This document shows, piece by piece, positions 9,883 through 18,508 of a stretch of DNA of 64,000 nt. The DNA is taken from the NCBI RefSeq assembly GCF_002608075.1, contig NZ_LAHA01000001.1, forward strand, positions 233,488 through 297,487. Direction: 5' to 3'. The notes beneath the pieces are model-generated. The model was not told the origin of the DNA. It did no database searches and saw nothing but the letters and a program-made list of their open reading frames with translations. Position numbers and translations under genes: made by a program. Numbering within the stretch: the first letter of the stretch is position 1; each line of letters begins with the position of its first letter. Source of the DNA: Nostoc linckia z4 (GTDB lineage Bacteria; Cyanobacteriota; Cyanobacteriia; Cyanobacteriales; Nostocaceae).

Positions 9883-9963
9883 TGGGTTGGGCAGGAATTG
9901 AACCTGCAACCAAGAAAGGACGCTTTTACAGAGCGCAGCCCACACCAATAGGCGAGCCAACCC
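9883..9963 (-). tRNA. tRNA-Tyr(GTA)
   Basis: Acceptor GGGTTGG/CCAACCC with A73, anticodon arm GCGCT-CTGTAAA-AGCGT, class II variable arm, T arm GCAGG-TTCAATT-CCTGC. Confidence 0.93.
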
Positions 9964-9974
9964 AGAATAAGTCA

Positions 9975-10047
9975 TTCCCCTGACGGGATTTGAACCCGCA
10001 ATCTCTGGTTTGAAAGAACAGCGACTTAACCATTCGTCCACAGGGGC
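9975..10047 (-). tRNA. tRNA-Glu(TTC)
   Basis: Anticodon loop CTTTCAA, T arm GCGGG-TTCAAAT-CCCGT. The acceptor GCCCCTG/CAGGGGA has a G:A mismatch at the first pair, and the anticodon stem has one mismatch, so it is somewhat degenerate. Confidence 0.87.
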
Positions 10048-10137
10048 ATAATTGAGAGAATTTTAGATTTTAAATTTTGGATTTTAGATTAGAAAATTTA
10101 ATCCAAAATCTAAAATCCAAAATCCAAAATTGTCTGA
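10048..10137. repeat. Array spacer with TTTTGGA/TCCAAAA inverted heptamers
   Basis: TTTTAGATTTTAAATTTTGG-like sequence at 10061-10090 faces its complement ATCCAAAATCTAAAATCC at 10101-10128, forming an imperfect long hairpin like that of the 6737-6947 spacer. Confidence 0.7.
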
Positions 10138-10209
10138 CGCAGGGACTAGGATTTGAACCCAGAACATCGGATTTGGAGTCACGAGGTGTTGCCGTTACAC
10201 CATCCCTGC
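10138..10209 (-). tRNA. tRNA-Trp(CCA)
   Basis: Acceptor GCAGGGA/TCCCTGC with G73, D arm GGTG-TAACGGCAA-CACC, anticodon loop CTCCAAA, T arm CTGGG-TTCAAAT-CCTAG. The anticodon stem is irregular (needs a bulged T). Confidence 0.85.
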
Positions 10210-10215
10210 ATTTGG

Positions 10216-10286
10216 TAGCAGTGGCGGGATTTGCACCCGCGTATACCAGGGTATGAACCTGGGGCTTTACGTTAAGCTACACTGCG
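10216..10286 (-). tRNA. tRNA-Met(CAT)-like, second copy
   Basis: Anticodon arm CCAGG-TTCATAC-CCTGG (CAT). Acceptor CGCAGTG/CACTGCT has a mismatched first pair, then A73 and an encoded CCA. The T loop is TGCAAAT, with TGC instead of TTC, as in the other CAT gene at 6948. Confidence 0.78.
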
Positions 10287-10293
10287 ACACCAG

Positions 10294-10392
10294 AGGCTGA
10301 GGTGAGATTTGTAGACGCGAAGCGGCTTCCCGAAGGGTACTCACGATGTCGGTTTTGCAGACCAATGCCTTCAACCACTTGGCTACTCAGCC
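10294..10392 (-). tRNA. tRNA-Cys(GCA), T loop interrupted by small repeat
   Basis: Acceptor GGCTGAG/CTCAGCC with T73 and anticodon arm TTGGT-CTGCAAA-ACCGA are intact. The T stem GTGAG/CTCAC is perfect but encloses a 33-nt loop. The 26-nt insert (about 10311-10338) has the same sequence, GCGAAGCGGCTTCCCGAAGG core, and the same position as in Leu(CAG). Confidence 0.77.
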
Positions 10393-10398
10393 GTTTGG

Positions 10399-10472
10399 GA
10401 GTCCCGACGAGATTTGCACTCGCAGTCTTCAGTTTGAGAAACTGACGGCTTGAACTATTCGCCTACGGAACT
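10399..10472 (-). tRNA. tRNA-Glu(CTC)
   Basis: Acceptor AGTTCCG/CGGGACT, anticodon arm TCAGT-TTCTCAA-ACTGA, T arm GCGAG-TGCAAAT-CTCGT. The T loop again has TGC, and position 73 reads C. An extra Glu isoacceptor beside Glu(TTC). Confidence 0.83.
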
Positions 10473-10476
10473 TCAA

Positions 10477-10550
10477 CCAGGGTGACGGGACTTGAACCCG
10501 CAACATTTCCGCAGACAACGGAACGCTCTAGCCAATTGAGCTACACCCCG
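10477..10550 (-). tRNA. tRNA-Asp(GTC), first gene of the array
   Basis: Acceptor CGGGGTG/CACCCTG with G73, anticodon arm TTCCG-TTGTCTG-CGGAA, T arm GCGGG-TTCAAGT-CCCGT. Confidence 0.93.
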
Positions 10551-10562
10551 ATTTTTGAGAAT

Positions 10563-10594
10563 ATGTGCCTAAAATTTTAGGTTTTTAGGCACAT
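10563..10594. other. Perfect 12-bp stem-loop before the first array tRNA
   Basis: ATGTGCCTAAAA and TTTTAGGCACAT flank an 8-nt loop, 13 nt upstream of tRNA-Asp in transcription order. It may serve as a processing signal, or as a terminator or attenuator for the leader ORF. Confidence 0.6.
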
Positions 10595-10670
10595 GTTTTG
10601 TTGGTGAACTTGCCCATTTCTTATTCAGTTTTCAAGGTTCAGATAAATTATTTTTTACTGTTAGAAAATC

Positions 10671-10865
10671 TTAGGAAAGCAACGGAAATTCTAGGTAGTA
10701 AATCTGTTGGATATTCCTGATGTATTCAGTGGTTTGTAACAGTACAAACTTTGAATTTTTTTCGTTTCTTGCCTCTACTTGTGATGGTTTGCAAGTAGAA
10801 GCCGCTTTGTTGATTGGGGACTTTGGTTTATTCCAACGTCTGCCTTTGAGTTGTATGTAGAACAT
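10671..10865 (-). CDS. Small leader ORF upstream of tRNA array (hypothetical)
   Basis: A 64-aa ORF beginning ATG at 10865, preceded by AAGG at a suitable distance (AAAGGTCAAAGTGATG) and lying about 40 nt downstream of the consensus promoter at 10909-10937. The product starts MFYIQLKGRRWNKPKSP and its N-terminal half is basic. No family recognised. The open frame extends further upstream, but that part runs through the promoter, so the internal Met is the better start. It could be a real small protein, a leader peptide, or chance. Confidence 0.35.
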   Translation of the reverse strand: MFYIQLKGRRWNKPKSPINKAASTCKPSQVEARNEKNSKFVLLQTTEYIRNIQQIYYLEFPLLS

Positions 10866-10908
10866 CACTTTGACCTTTGCGAAGCTTGTCTTTCGCTTCA
10901 CTACATTT

Positions 10909-10937
10909 ATACTACATAATACTACAAGAGGTGTCAA
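10909..10937 (-). promoter_or_regulatory. Consensus promoter for the tRNA array, with tandem TGTAGTAT repeats
   Basis: On the minus strand TTGACA (10932-10937) is followed after exactly 17 nt by TAGTAT (10909-10914). The spacer and -10 region carry repeats of TGTAGTAT at 10-11 bp spacing (one helical turn), as expected for an operator overlapping the promoter. Predicted transcription start is about 10902, some 350 nt before tRNA-Asp. Confidence 0.6.
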
Positions 10938-10938
10938 G

Positions 10939-11203
10939 GGGTTTGAGAAAAATTTTTTAAAATTGCCCATAAGAGCTTCTGTGCTTAGGTTTTAACTGAC
11001 TAAGCGCTCTTAAAAAAAGGGTAAAAGGTTAAAGGGAAAAGGGATGGACAGGTTACATCTATAAAGAATCCCCAAGAACGAGGTTTTTACCTTTGCCCTT
11101 TTCCCCTTTCCCCTTCTCCTTCTTGAGAAATTAAAAACTCCATCGGTACGTTTTGCTGGGTATGATATTTGATCTGCAAGCATTTACCCAATAGAAACGA
11201 GCT
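10939..11203. other. Intergenic region between array promoter and leuB
   Basis: Holds AAAGGG-type heptamer repeats at 11017-11044 and the complementary CCCTTT type at 11092-11118, which together form an imperfect inverted repeat upstream of leuB. No gene seen. Confidence 0.6.
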
Positions 11204-12292
11204 ATGACCCAGAACTACCGCATTACCCTACTCCCCGGCGATGGCATTGGCCCTGAAATTATGGCAGTGGCGGTAGATGTGCTGAAAGTTGCAGGGAAGC
11301 AATTTGATATTCAGTTTGAATTCCAAGAAGCCCTCATCGGCGGTGCTGCAATTGACGCCACGGGGGAACCTCTGCCTTCTGCGACTTTAGATACTTGTCG
11401 TAATAGTGATGCTGTATTACTCGCTGCCATTGGTGGCTACAAGTGGGATTCTCTACCATCGAATTTACGCCCAGAAGCAGGTTTGTTAGGGCTACGTGCG
11501 GGTTTGGGATTATTTGCCAATTTACGCCCAGCAAAAATTTTGCCCCAGCTAATCGATGCTTCGACTTTGAAGCGGGAAGTTGTGGAAGGCGTCGATATTA
11601 TGGTGGTGCGGGAACTCACTGGTGGAATTTATTTCGGGAAACCAAAGGGAATTTTTGCTACCGAAACTGGTGAAAAACGCGGTGTAAATACGATGGTTTA
11701 CACAGAATCAGAAATCGATCGCATTGGAAGAGTGGCTTTTGAAGCAGCCCGCAAACGTGGCGGCAAACTTTGTTCTGTGGATAAGGCTAATGTATTAGAA
11801 GTATCTCAGTTGTGGCGCGATCGCATCACCCAACTTTCCCAAGAATATCCAGACATCGAACTGTCTCATCTTTATGTAGATAATGCCGCTATGCAGTTGG
11901 TACGCGCTCCTAAGCAGTTCGATACCATTGTCACCGGGAATTTGTTTGGCGATATTCTCTCTGATGCTGCTGCCATGCTCACGGGTAGTATTGGGATGTT
12001 GCCTTCCGCTAGTTTGGGCGCTGAAGGCCCTGGTGTATTTGAACCAGTTCATGGTTCCGCCCCAGATATTGCAGGACAAGATAAGGCAAATCCATTAGCA
12101 CAGGTTTTAAGTGCGGCGATGATGTTACGCTACGGCTTAAATGAGCCAAAAGCAGCAGATAGCATAGAACAAGCTGTACTACAAGTTTTAGAACAAGGCG
12201 ATCGCACAGGTGATATAATTTCACCAGGAAAAAATCTCTTAAGTTGCCGTGCTATGGGCAATGCGCTGATTGTAGCTCTGGAAGCTCAATAA
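11204..12292 (+). CDS. leuB: 3-isopropylmalate dehydrogenase
   Basis: Oxidises and decarboxylates 3-isopropylmalate with NAD in leucine biosynthesis. The 362-aa sequence begins with [11 protein letters not shown], the first nucleotide/substrate-binding loop, and includes the [22 protein letters not shown] block and Arg residues of the malate site, [15 protein letters not shown] (catalytic Lys) and the [28 protein letters not shown] segment with the metal-binding Asp residues. [16 protein letters not shown] near residue 285 forms the NAD-binding loop. Length and order match bacterial LeuB fully. Confidence 0.97.
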   Translation: MTQNYRITLLPGDGIGPEIMAVAVDVLKVAGKQFDIQFEFQEALIGGAAIDATGEPLPSATLDTCRNSDAVLLAAIGGYKWDSLPSNLRPEAGLLGLRAGLGLFANLRPAKILPQLIDASTLKREVVEGVDIMVVRELTGGIYFGKPKGIFATETGEKRGVNTMVYTESEIDRIGRVAFEAARKRGGKLCSVDKANVLEVSQLWRDRITQLSQEYPDIELSHLYVDNAAMQLVRAPKQFDTIVTGNLFGDILSDAAAMLTGSIGMLPSASLGAEGPGVFEPVHGSAPDIAGQDKANPLAQVLSAAMMLRYGLNEPKAADSIEQAVLQVLEQGDRTGDIISPGKNLLSCRAMGNALIVALEAQ

Positions 12293-12382
12293 TTTAATAA
12301 TTCAACCTGGGCAATTTGGCAACCTTTACCATAAGTTTCGGGTAGACTAAAGAGAAATCTAGCAATCAAATAACAGTCGATA

Positions 12383-12643
12383 GTGTACGCATTACGACAA
12401 GGTCAAACAAATTTTACAGTTCCTAAAAACCAGCCGCCTTTGATTGATACCGCCGTAATCAGAGCCGCTGGGCAGATCTACTACACTCACTGCGAAGTAC
12501 ATCCCGAAATAGCTGGGCAACCTTCCGGTGTAGCAATTAATCGTTTAACTCATCGAGGTAAGGTGATTTTTACTAACCAACCTGTTCTCTTACCTCAAGA
12601 GTGTTTTGTGCCCTTGAGTCAAATTGAATCGCACATGTATTAA
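12383..12643 (+). CDS. Conserved small cyanobacterial protein
   Basis: An 86-aa protein with GTG start. It contains an AAGQIYYTHCEVHPEIAG segment and VAINRLTHRGKVIFTNQP, a pattern that looks conserved rather than random, but I recognise no named family or function. No signal peptide or membrane segment. It lies 90 nt behind leuB on the same strand and is followed by repeat-filled DNA, so it may form the end of the leuB transcript. Confidence 0.7.
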   Translation: MYALRQGQTNFTVPKNQPPLIDTAVIRAAGQIYYTHCEVHPEIAGQPSGVAINRLTHRGKVIFTNQPVLLPQECFVPLSQIESHMY

Positions 12644-12647
12644 ATAT

Positions 12648-12842
12648 TGGGCATTGGGCATTAGGCATTAGGCATTGGGCATTGGGCATTAGTCATTAGT
12701 CATTGAGCATTGGTCATTAGTCAAACAAGAAGGACAAATGACTAATGACAAAGAACAGAGGACATTAGTTGTTAACTCTTGACAAAGGACAAAGGACAAA
12801 TGACAAATGACTAATGATTAATGACTAAGGACGAATGACTAT
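12648..12842. repeat. ATTGGGC and ATGACTAAT-type short repeats
   Basis: GGGCATTAGGCATTGGGC-like repeats at 12648-12720, then AATGACTAATGAC/GGACAAATGAC repeats to the pilD start. No gene seen. Similar tracts occur at 26361-26437, 47100-47150 and 53225-53300. Confidence 0.8.
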
Positions 12843-13664
12843 ATGGACATTTTGTTCGCCGTTTTGGCGAGTGTAATTGTCTTTGCTTTGGGTGCATCTG
12901 TTGGCAGTTTTATCAATGTTGTTGTTTATCGATTACCTGCTGGGTTGTCAATTCTTTGGCCGCCTTCTCGTTGTCCGCATTGCTTAAATCAGCTAAAAGC
13001 TTACGACAACGTACCAGTGTTCGGCTGGATTTCCTTGAGAGGGCGGTGTCGATATTGCAAAAGCAAAATTTCTCTCCGTTATCCTGTGGTAGAGGGGGTA
13101 ACGGGAATAATTTTTTTACTGGTTTTTTTAGTATTTAAAGCTTCAATTTTCACAATAGGCTATTGGGCTTTTTGCAGTTGGTTATTGGCGCTATCGTTGA
13201 TTGACCTGGATACAATGACGCTGCCCAATGCACTTACTAAGTCGGGTTTAGTGGCGGGCATTTTATTTCAAATGATGGTTGGTTTTCTACCAGAAGCTAG
13301 TTCTGTAGCACTGGTAAATCACTTGATGATGGGGATAGTTGGTGCAGTATTGGGGTTATGGTTGCTTGATGCCATCGCCATATTAGGTTCCATTGCCTTC
13401 GGAAAAGCTGCAATGGGGGCTGGTGATGCCAAATTAGCAGCAATGATGGGAGCCTGGTTAGGGTGGAAATATTTGCTGTTGGCTAGTTTTCTAGCCTGTG
13501 CCCTGGGAGCGTTAGTGGGTAGCGGTGCAATAGTGCGATCGCGCCACAAGTTCGGACAAAAGATGCCTTTCGGGCCTTTTCTCGCTTTAGGGTCTGTAAT
13601 TACTATATTTATTGGTGAAGCTATTTTATCTAGCTACCTACGGTTATTTTTTCCAGCGTCATGA
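12843..13664 (+). CDS. pilD: Prepilin peptidase / N-methyltransferase
   Basis: Membrane aspartic protease that cleaves and N-methylates type IV prepilins. Two CxxC pairs of the cytoplasmic zinc-binding domain (CPHC at about residue 44 and CRYC at about residue 69) identify the methylating class. The two catalytic aspartates are in SLIDLDTMTLPN (about residue 120) and GAGDAKLAAM (about residue 196). At least six hydrophobic segments follow. At 273 aa it has the family's usual length. It is probably needed for pili, motility and DNA uptake. Confidence 0.95.
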   Translation: MDILFAVLASVIVFALGASVGSFINVVVYRLPAGLSILWPPSRCPHCLNQLKAYDNVPVFGWISLRGRCRYCKSKISLRYPVVEGVTGIIFLLVFLVFKASIFTIGYWAFCSWLLALSLIDLDTMTLPNALTKSGLVAGILFQMMVGFLPEASSVALVNHLMMGIVGAVLGLWLLDAIAILGSIAFGKAAMGAGDAKLAAMMGAWLGWKYLLLASFLACALGALVGSGAIVRSRHKFGQKMPFGPFLALGSVITIFIGEAILSSYLRLFFPAS

Positions 13665-14217
13665 ATTGGAATAGGTTATGGGGCATGGGGCATGGGGCAT
13701 GGGAGAATAATAACTAAACAGTCAACAGTCAACAGTCAACAGTCACCAGTCATCACTCCCCGCTTTTTATAATTCCTGACTGTAACTTGCATTACGCCAT
13801 CTGCCCTTCACATTTTGATAATATTCAGCTCGTGACTGGTATTACCCTCTTGACAACGATTAACGGTTGGCAAGCATAACTAATAAAAAAGATACTGATT
13901 GCTTATGACCCAACAAAAAGAATAATTGATTTGGGTGGGAGAGGGTAAGCATCTTATTTGGAGGTTAGTATTTGCATGGCTTTGTCACTAGATTCATATA
14001 AAAAGTCCTCTAAAAAAAAGAGCAAGAGACTTGTGTTGGCATAAGTATTTTCGTTAAGCTGGCAACCAAAGATGAAAATTAAGGTCTGAATTGCTTAAAA
14101 GCTTAATTTGATGATTTAGTCATTACTCTTTGGTTAAAACAAATGATTAATGGCACAGGACGACCCGATAGGGCTTCAGATGGTTTCGACCTCATACCCA
14201 CTTAAAATAAGATAAAA
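13665..14217. repeat. Intergenic region with GGGGCAT and CAACAGT repeats
   Basis: GGGGCATGGGGCATGG repeats at 13678-13705 and AACAGTCAACAGTCAACAGT at 13718-13745. The remaining 450 bp upstream of accD hold no ORF of note; the accD promoter should be here but I cannot place it. Confidence 0.7.
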
Positions 14218-15168
14218 ATGGCTAACAACGAAGAATCACGCGGTTTAAAGTCTCTATTTGACTGGTTTGCAAATCGACGTAAATCAGGATCTACCAGTCT
14301 GGAACGCCAAGAACGTGAAATAGCTGATGGATTGTGGCATAAATGTTCTAATTGCGGTGTGTTGACATATACAAAAGACTTGAGATCTAACTTGATGGTT
14401 TGTGTGGAATGCGGTCATCACAATCGTGTAGACAGTGATGAGCGTATCCGTCAACTGATAGATCGCGATACCTGGAAACCTCTAGACGAGCATTTGCGTC
14501 CAACCGATCCCTTGCAATTTCGCGATCGCAAACCATATAGCGATCGCCTACGGGAAACCCAGGAAAAACTTGGCTTAATAGACGCAGTTAAAACTGGTTT
14601 GGGTCAAATCAACGGTTTGCCTGTTGCCCTTGGAGTTATGGACTTCCGCTTTATGGGTGGTAGTATGGGTTCCGTTGTGGGAGAAAAACTCACCCGCATG
14701 ATTGAACAAGCCACTCAACGCCGCTATCCTGTAGTTATTGTCTGCACCTCCGGTGGCGCAAGAATGCAAGAAGGTATGCTTTCGCTGATGCAGATGGCGA
14801 AAATTTCCGCAGCCCTACAGCGCCATCAAGACGCGAGACTATTGTATATTCCCGTTTTGACAAATCCCACCACAGGCGGCGTTACCGCTAGTTTTGCAAT
14901 GTTGGGCGATATTATTTTGGCAGAACCCAAGGCCACAATTGGTTTTGCAGGTCGGCGAGTGATTGAGCAAACCCTACGGGAAAAACTACCCGATGATTTT
15001 CAAACAGCTGAAGATTTACTCCAGCACGGCTTTGTAGATGAAATTGTACCCCGTACCCAATTAAAAAACACCATTACTCAGCTGATTGCCTTACATCAGC
15101 CTGTGTTAACACCGCCTCATATGGTGTTATGGGAAACAATGTCCTTGACTTCTAGTGCGGCAGAATAG
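14218..15168 (+). CDS. accD: Acetyl-CoA carboxylase carboxyltransferase subunit beta
   Basis: Transfers the carboxyl group from biotin carboxyl carrier protein to acetyl-CoA, the committed step of fatty acid synthesis, together with AccA. The 316-aa protein has the N-terminal zinc ribbon (CSNCG at about residue 43 and CVECG at about residue 62), followed by the crotonase-like core with [31 protein letters not shown] and [17 protein letters not shown]. These blocks form the oxyanion and CoA-binding loops. Full length and canonical. Confidence 0.97.
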   Translation: MANNEESRGLKSLFDWFANRRKSGSTSLERQEREIADGLWHKCSNCGVLTYTKDLRSNLMVCVECGHHNRVDSDERIRQLIDRDTWKPLDEHLRPTDPLQFRDRKPYSDRLRETQEKLGLIDAVKTGLGQINGLPVALGVMDFRFMGGSMGSVVGEKLTRMIEQATQRRYPVVIVCTSGGARMQEGMLSLMQMAKISAALQRHQDARLLYIPVLTNPTTGGVTASFAMLGDIILAEPKATIGFAGRRVIEQTLREKLPDDFQTAEDLLQHGFVDEIVPRTQLKNTITQLIALHQPVLTPPHMVLWETMSLTSSAAE

Positions 15169-15330
15169 GAAGAAGAGGGACGCGGGGACGCGGGGACACG
15201 GGGACGCGGGGACGTGGAGACGCGGGGACGCAAGGAATTTACGATCGACAGTCTTTCTGTCACCGTGCCTCTTTCCCTCCGCACATTCTTAACCTCTTTG
15301 CGTAAGAGCGTCTCCTCCTCTCCACGTCCT
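15169..15330. repeat. GGGGACGC tandem repeats
   Basis: Tandem GGGGACGCGGGGACACGG-type units at 15178-15232, then the complementary CCTCTTT/CTCCTC form towards 15330. The same unit occurs inside the ppc reading frame at 27549-27690. Confidence 0.8.
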
Positions 15331-16890
15331 TTACTTTCCCGGTTCTTGGGTGAAAATTAACGGAATCAGTGCTGTTAAGCGAAATACGGTAGAGAGGGTG
15401 AATAATGCTAATAACCCTCCAGATTGAGTAAATTGCAAGATGAAGCTGCCTATGGTTGTGCCTAAAGCACCACTGGCTCCAGCAACGGCAGCGGCGATCG
15501 CAAAATAGATAGACTGATTTTTAATTGGCGCAATCCCTAATTGGATGTTGTTATTACACAAGTCCATCGCCGCCCCTGTTCCTCCAGCTAAGATATGTAA
15601 TAGTGGCAACCACAGCCAAATATCAAGCTGATTCATACCGATTCCCAGCCACAGCAATGGTATGGTTGCAAGCAGAATTCCACCAAACAGCAAGATGGGA
15701 CGATTGCCGATTTTGTCTGCTAATTTGCCCCACACAATCAACATCAGCAAATTTGCCCCCGCTTGCAGGCTTGTGTAGATAGTCACGTAGCCAACATTGA
15801 GATCCAAGGTGTCCAGCATGTAGAGGTTAAAAAAAGGAGCGCTGAGGTTAAAAGCCAGCGTCCATAACCCGAAATACAACAGAAATCTCAAAAAGTTAGA
15901 GTTTTTCCAAATACTGAAGTTTACTGGCTCTAGTGGTGTATAAATTAGTTGAGTTACTTGGGTCGATTTATTCAAAGTATCGCTCAACTCCATACCCTTC
16001 TGGTTCGGCATACTGGCAGTATTATGTTCCCTATGCCCTATACCTAATTCTCCTTGTGGCTGGAGTTCTTCTTTTTTTGTAGTGTCTGATTGAATCTCAG
16101 TTGTTTGAGGGAATTTGCCAACATGAGTGTTTTGCAATAACGGATTCATATCCGCTTGAAAATACTGGCATCCTAGCCCCACAATTCCAAAAATCATACT
16201 CAAAAACAAAATTACCCCATAGCCTTGGACAACTCCGCCATACCAATGGGATACAGCTAAACCGGCTATTGGTACACAAATCAAATTCGTGAGACTAGCA
16301 GCACTATTACGTATCCCAAAATACCTGCCCCGTAATCGCCGGGGAACGATGGTTGCCATCCAACTTAGCCACGATGGGGTTCCTAATCCTGCTAAAAGAT
16401 TGCTTAATAGAAGAATCAAGAGTGTTAGTATTACCAGGTAGTTATGATTCAACACTCCCCAGCTGGTAGCAGCGATCGCAATTACTAAAATTACCCACAA
16501 TACACGACCGATTCCATGTGTCCGCAGTGCGTATTGAAAGCGGCTGGTGCTACGTTCAGACAAGTAAGCACCCAAAGGCTGAATCAAATTCACCAACATG
16601 GGGATAGAGGACAACATCCCAAATATCACCGGACTAGCGTCTAATTCCACCAATAAATTGGCAAGCAAAATCCCACTAGTACCAATAGAATAAACTGCTG
16701 CTAACACAGAATCCACAGTGGAGGCTTTTAAACTTCTGCGAATAGCATCCTTGGGAATGCGAGGAGTTGGAGAAATTATTACTTGGGGTGTAGTAATCTG
16801 GGCAATTTCCAGATTTATAGGAGTAGATATTTCAACCGGAACAAAATCCATAATGAATGTATCTTTATGGATGAAGCATTGTGGCATCAA
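15331..16890 (-). CDS. Major facilitator superfamily transporter
   Basis: A 519-aa polytopic membrane protein with two halves of about six hydrophobic segments, separated by a hydrophilic loop (about residues 255-335, rich in Glu, Gln and Thr). The loop between segments 2 and 3 has YLSERSTSRFQY, and that of the second half has GKLADKIGNRPILLFGG, both variants of the MFS motif A. Substrate unknown. Met 14 (MDFVPVE) is a likely alternative start, since the first 13 residues are not family-like. Convergent with accD. Confidence 0.85.
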   Translation of the reverse strand: MMPQCFIHKDTFIMDFVPVEISTPINLEIAQITTPQVIISPTPRIPKDAIRRSLKASTVDSVLAAVYSIGTSGILLANLLVELDASPVIFGMLSSIPMLVNLIQPLGAYLSERSTSRFQYALRTHGIGRVLWVILVIAIAATSWGVLNHNYLVILTLLILLLSNLLAGLGTPSWLSWMATIVPRRLRGRYFGIRNSAASLTNLICVPIAGLAVSHWYGGVVQGYGVILFLSMIFGIVGLGCQYFQADMNPLLQNTHVGKFPQTTEIQSDTTKKEELQPQGELGIGHREHNTASMPNQKGMELSDTLNKSTQVTQLIYTPLEPVNFSIWKNSNFLRFLLYFGLWTLAFNLSAPFFNLYMLDTLDLNVGYVTIYTSLQAGANLLMLIVWGKLADKIGNRPILLFGGILLATIPLLWLGIGMNQLDIWLWLPLLHILAGGTGAAMDLCNNNIQLGIAPIKNQSIYFAIAAAVAGASGALGTTIGSFILQFTQSGGLLALFTLSTVFRLTALIPLIFTQEPGK

Positions 16891-17191
16891 TCCATTTTTC
16901 GATGAATTCAGTGTGCTTGCATCAATTTAGTTAAGAATTCTTCGTTATTTTAACTTGCATTTTTCAATAAAAATTTGTCAAATAAAAATATCAATCTTTA
17001 GCCACAGACGATATCAGTAATGAGAGGGAGTTCGATATAGTAAGAATGATTCTTCAGAGGTATTTCTAATAGAAGTCAGTGTAAAATACAGCAAAATAAA
17101 AAGTATAACGGTCATCTAAATTCTTTATAAAATATCATTCTTAAGGCTGTTGACAATTAGCAGTTAACAATAAAATAATTGCCAGTAACCG
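16891..17191. other. Intergenic region
   Basis: Divergent promoter region between the MFS gene and the binding-protein gene. AT-rich; no repeat array, no ORF and no promoter that I can place with confidence. Confidence 0.4.
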
Positions 17192-18475
17192 ATGGTCAAT
17201 GGTTGTAAATTTTCAGTGATTAAAAGCAAGTTATTAACTGTTTTTGGAGTGGCGATCGCAATGGCGATCGCTTTTATCGCTTGTCACAATTTACAATTAG
17301 CAAATCAACACTCAGTATCTACAGCAATTACCATTAAACTGAGCGGTTGGGGAGGTTCCCCTGTGGAGCAAAAACTCTTGAGACAGGTATTGCAAGACTT
17401 TGAAGCACAACATCAAAATATTAAGGTCAAATATGAGGTGATTTCTGACCAATACATGGATGTCATCAAAACTCGTTTAGTTGGAGAAGCCGCACCTGAT
17501 GTATTTTATCTAGATGCTTTAGAGGCTCCTTTTTTAATGAGTCAAAATGTTCTGGAATCACTAGACAATTACATCACTCCGGAATTTGACTTAGGAGATT
17601 TTGAAGAGACTTTAATTAACAGCTTCAAATACCAAAATAAAATTTATGGCCTTCCCAAAGACTACTCCACACTAGCGCTATTTTATAATAAAAAATCCTT
17701 TGCCACAGTTGGCTTGAGTGAGCCGCCGACCACTTGGGAAGAACTACGTAGTTACTCCAAACAATTAACCGGAAAACTGAATAAATACGGCTTTGGAGAA
17801 ATCCCAGAATTAGCGCGTCAGGTTTATAAAATCAAAGCTTTTGGCGGAGAAATTGTTGACCAAAATGGCTATGCGACTTTTGCCAGTGAGGCAAGTTTAA
17901 AAGGTTTACAGTTGGTGATAGATCAGTATCAAAAAGACCGTTCCTCTGCTCAAAAATCTGATGTGGGGACAAATTCGGGTAGTGAAATGTTTGGTCAAAA
18001 TAAAGTAGCAATGGTAATTGAAGGTAACTGGGCAATTCCCTATTTAACTGAAACCTTTCCTCAAATAGAGTTTGCTACTGCCCAAGTGCCTACAATTAAT
18101 GACAAAAAAGGCACAATGGTGTTTACAGTTGCCTACGTCATGAACAAACAAACACAGCACAAAGCCGAAGCGTGGGAGTTGATTTCTTATTTGACGGGGA
18201 AAGCTGGAATGGAGAAGTGGACAGGAACCGGGTTTGCTTTGCCAACGCGTAAATCAGTAGCTAAGAATTTGGGTTATGACCAAGATACATTGCGATCGCC
18301 ATTAGTGGCTGGTGTTGATTATGCTACACCGTGGCAAGTAGGTAAATATCCAGCAGCAATTGTCAATAATTTTGAAAATCAGTTTGTCAGCGCTTTATTG
18401 GGACAGCAACCATTAAAGCAGGCAATGGCACAGGCAGAAAACGCAGCTAATCAACAGATTAGGGCAATGGATTGA
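17192..18475 (+). CDS. ABC transporter substrate-binding lipoprotein, sugar type
   Basis: A 427-aa extracellular solute-binding protein of family 1 (MalE-like). The N-terminus is a signal segment ending AFIAC (Cys about residue 32), fitting a lipobox. The mature part begins with ITIKLSGWGG, and shows the family pattern APDVFYLDA, YGLPKDYSTLALFYNKKSF and MVIEGNWAIPYL, with the C-terminal PAAIVNNFENQF. It would deliver a sugar to an ABC permease, but no permease genes are next to it, so it is an orphan in this window. Confidence 0.88.
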   Translation: MVNGCKFSVIKSKLLTVFGVAIAMAIAFIACHNLQLANQHSVSTAITIKLSGWGGSPVEQKLLRQVLQDFEAQHQNIKVKYEVISDQYMDVIKTRLVGEAAPDVFYLDALEAPFLMSQNVLESLDNYITPEFDLGDFEETLINSFKYQNKIYGLPKDYSTLALFYNKKSFATVGLSEPPTTWEELRSYSKQLTGKLNKYGFGEIPELARQVYKIKAFGGEIVDQNGYATFASEASLKGLQLVIDQYQKDRSSAQKSDVGTNSGSEMFGQNKVAMVIEGNWAIPYLTETFPQIEFATAQVPTINDKKGTMVFTVAYVMNKQTQHKAEAWELISYLTGKAGMEKWTGTGFALPTRKSVAKNLGYDQDTLRSPLVAGVDYATPWQVGKYPAAIVNNFENQFVSALLGQQPLKQAMAQAENAANQQIRAMD

Positions 18476-18508
18476 TGCTTACTTTAAAATGAAATGAGGT
18501 TTACTAAC

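Noticed and set aside
10866-10970. Upstream part of the 99-aa frame before the tRNA array
   Set aside because: This part covers the predicted promoter (10909-10937), so it would not be in the transcript.
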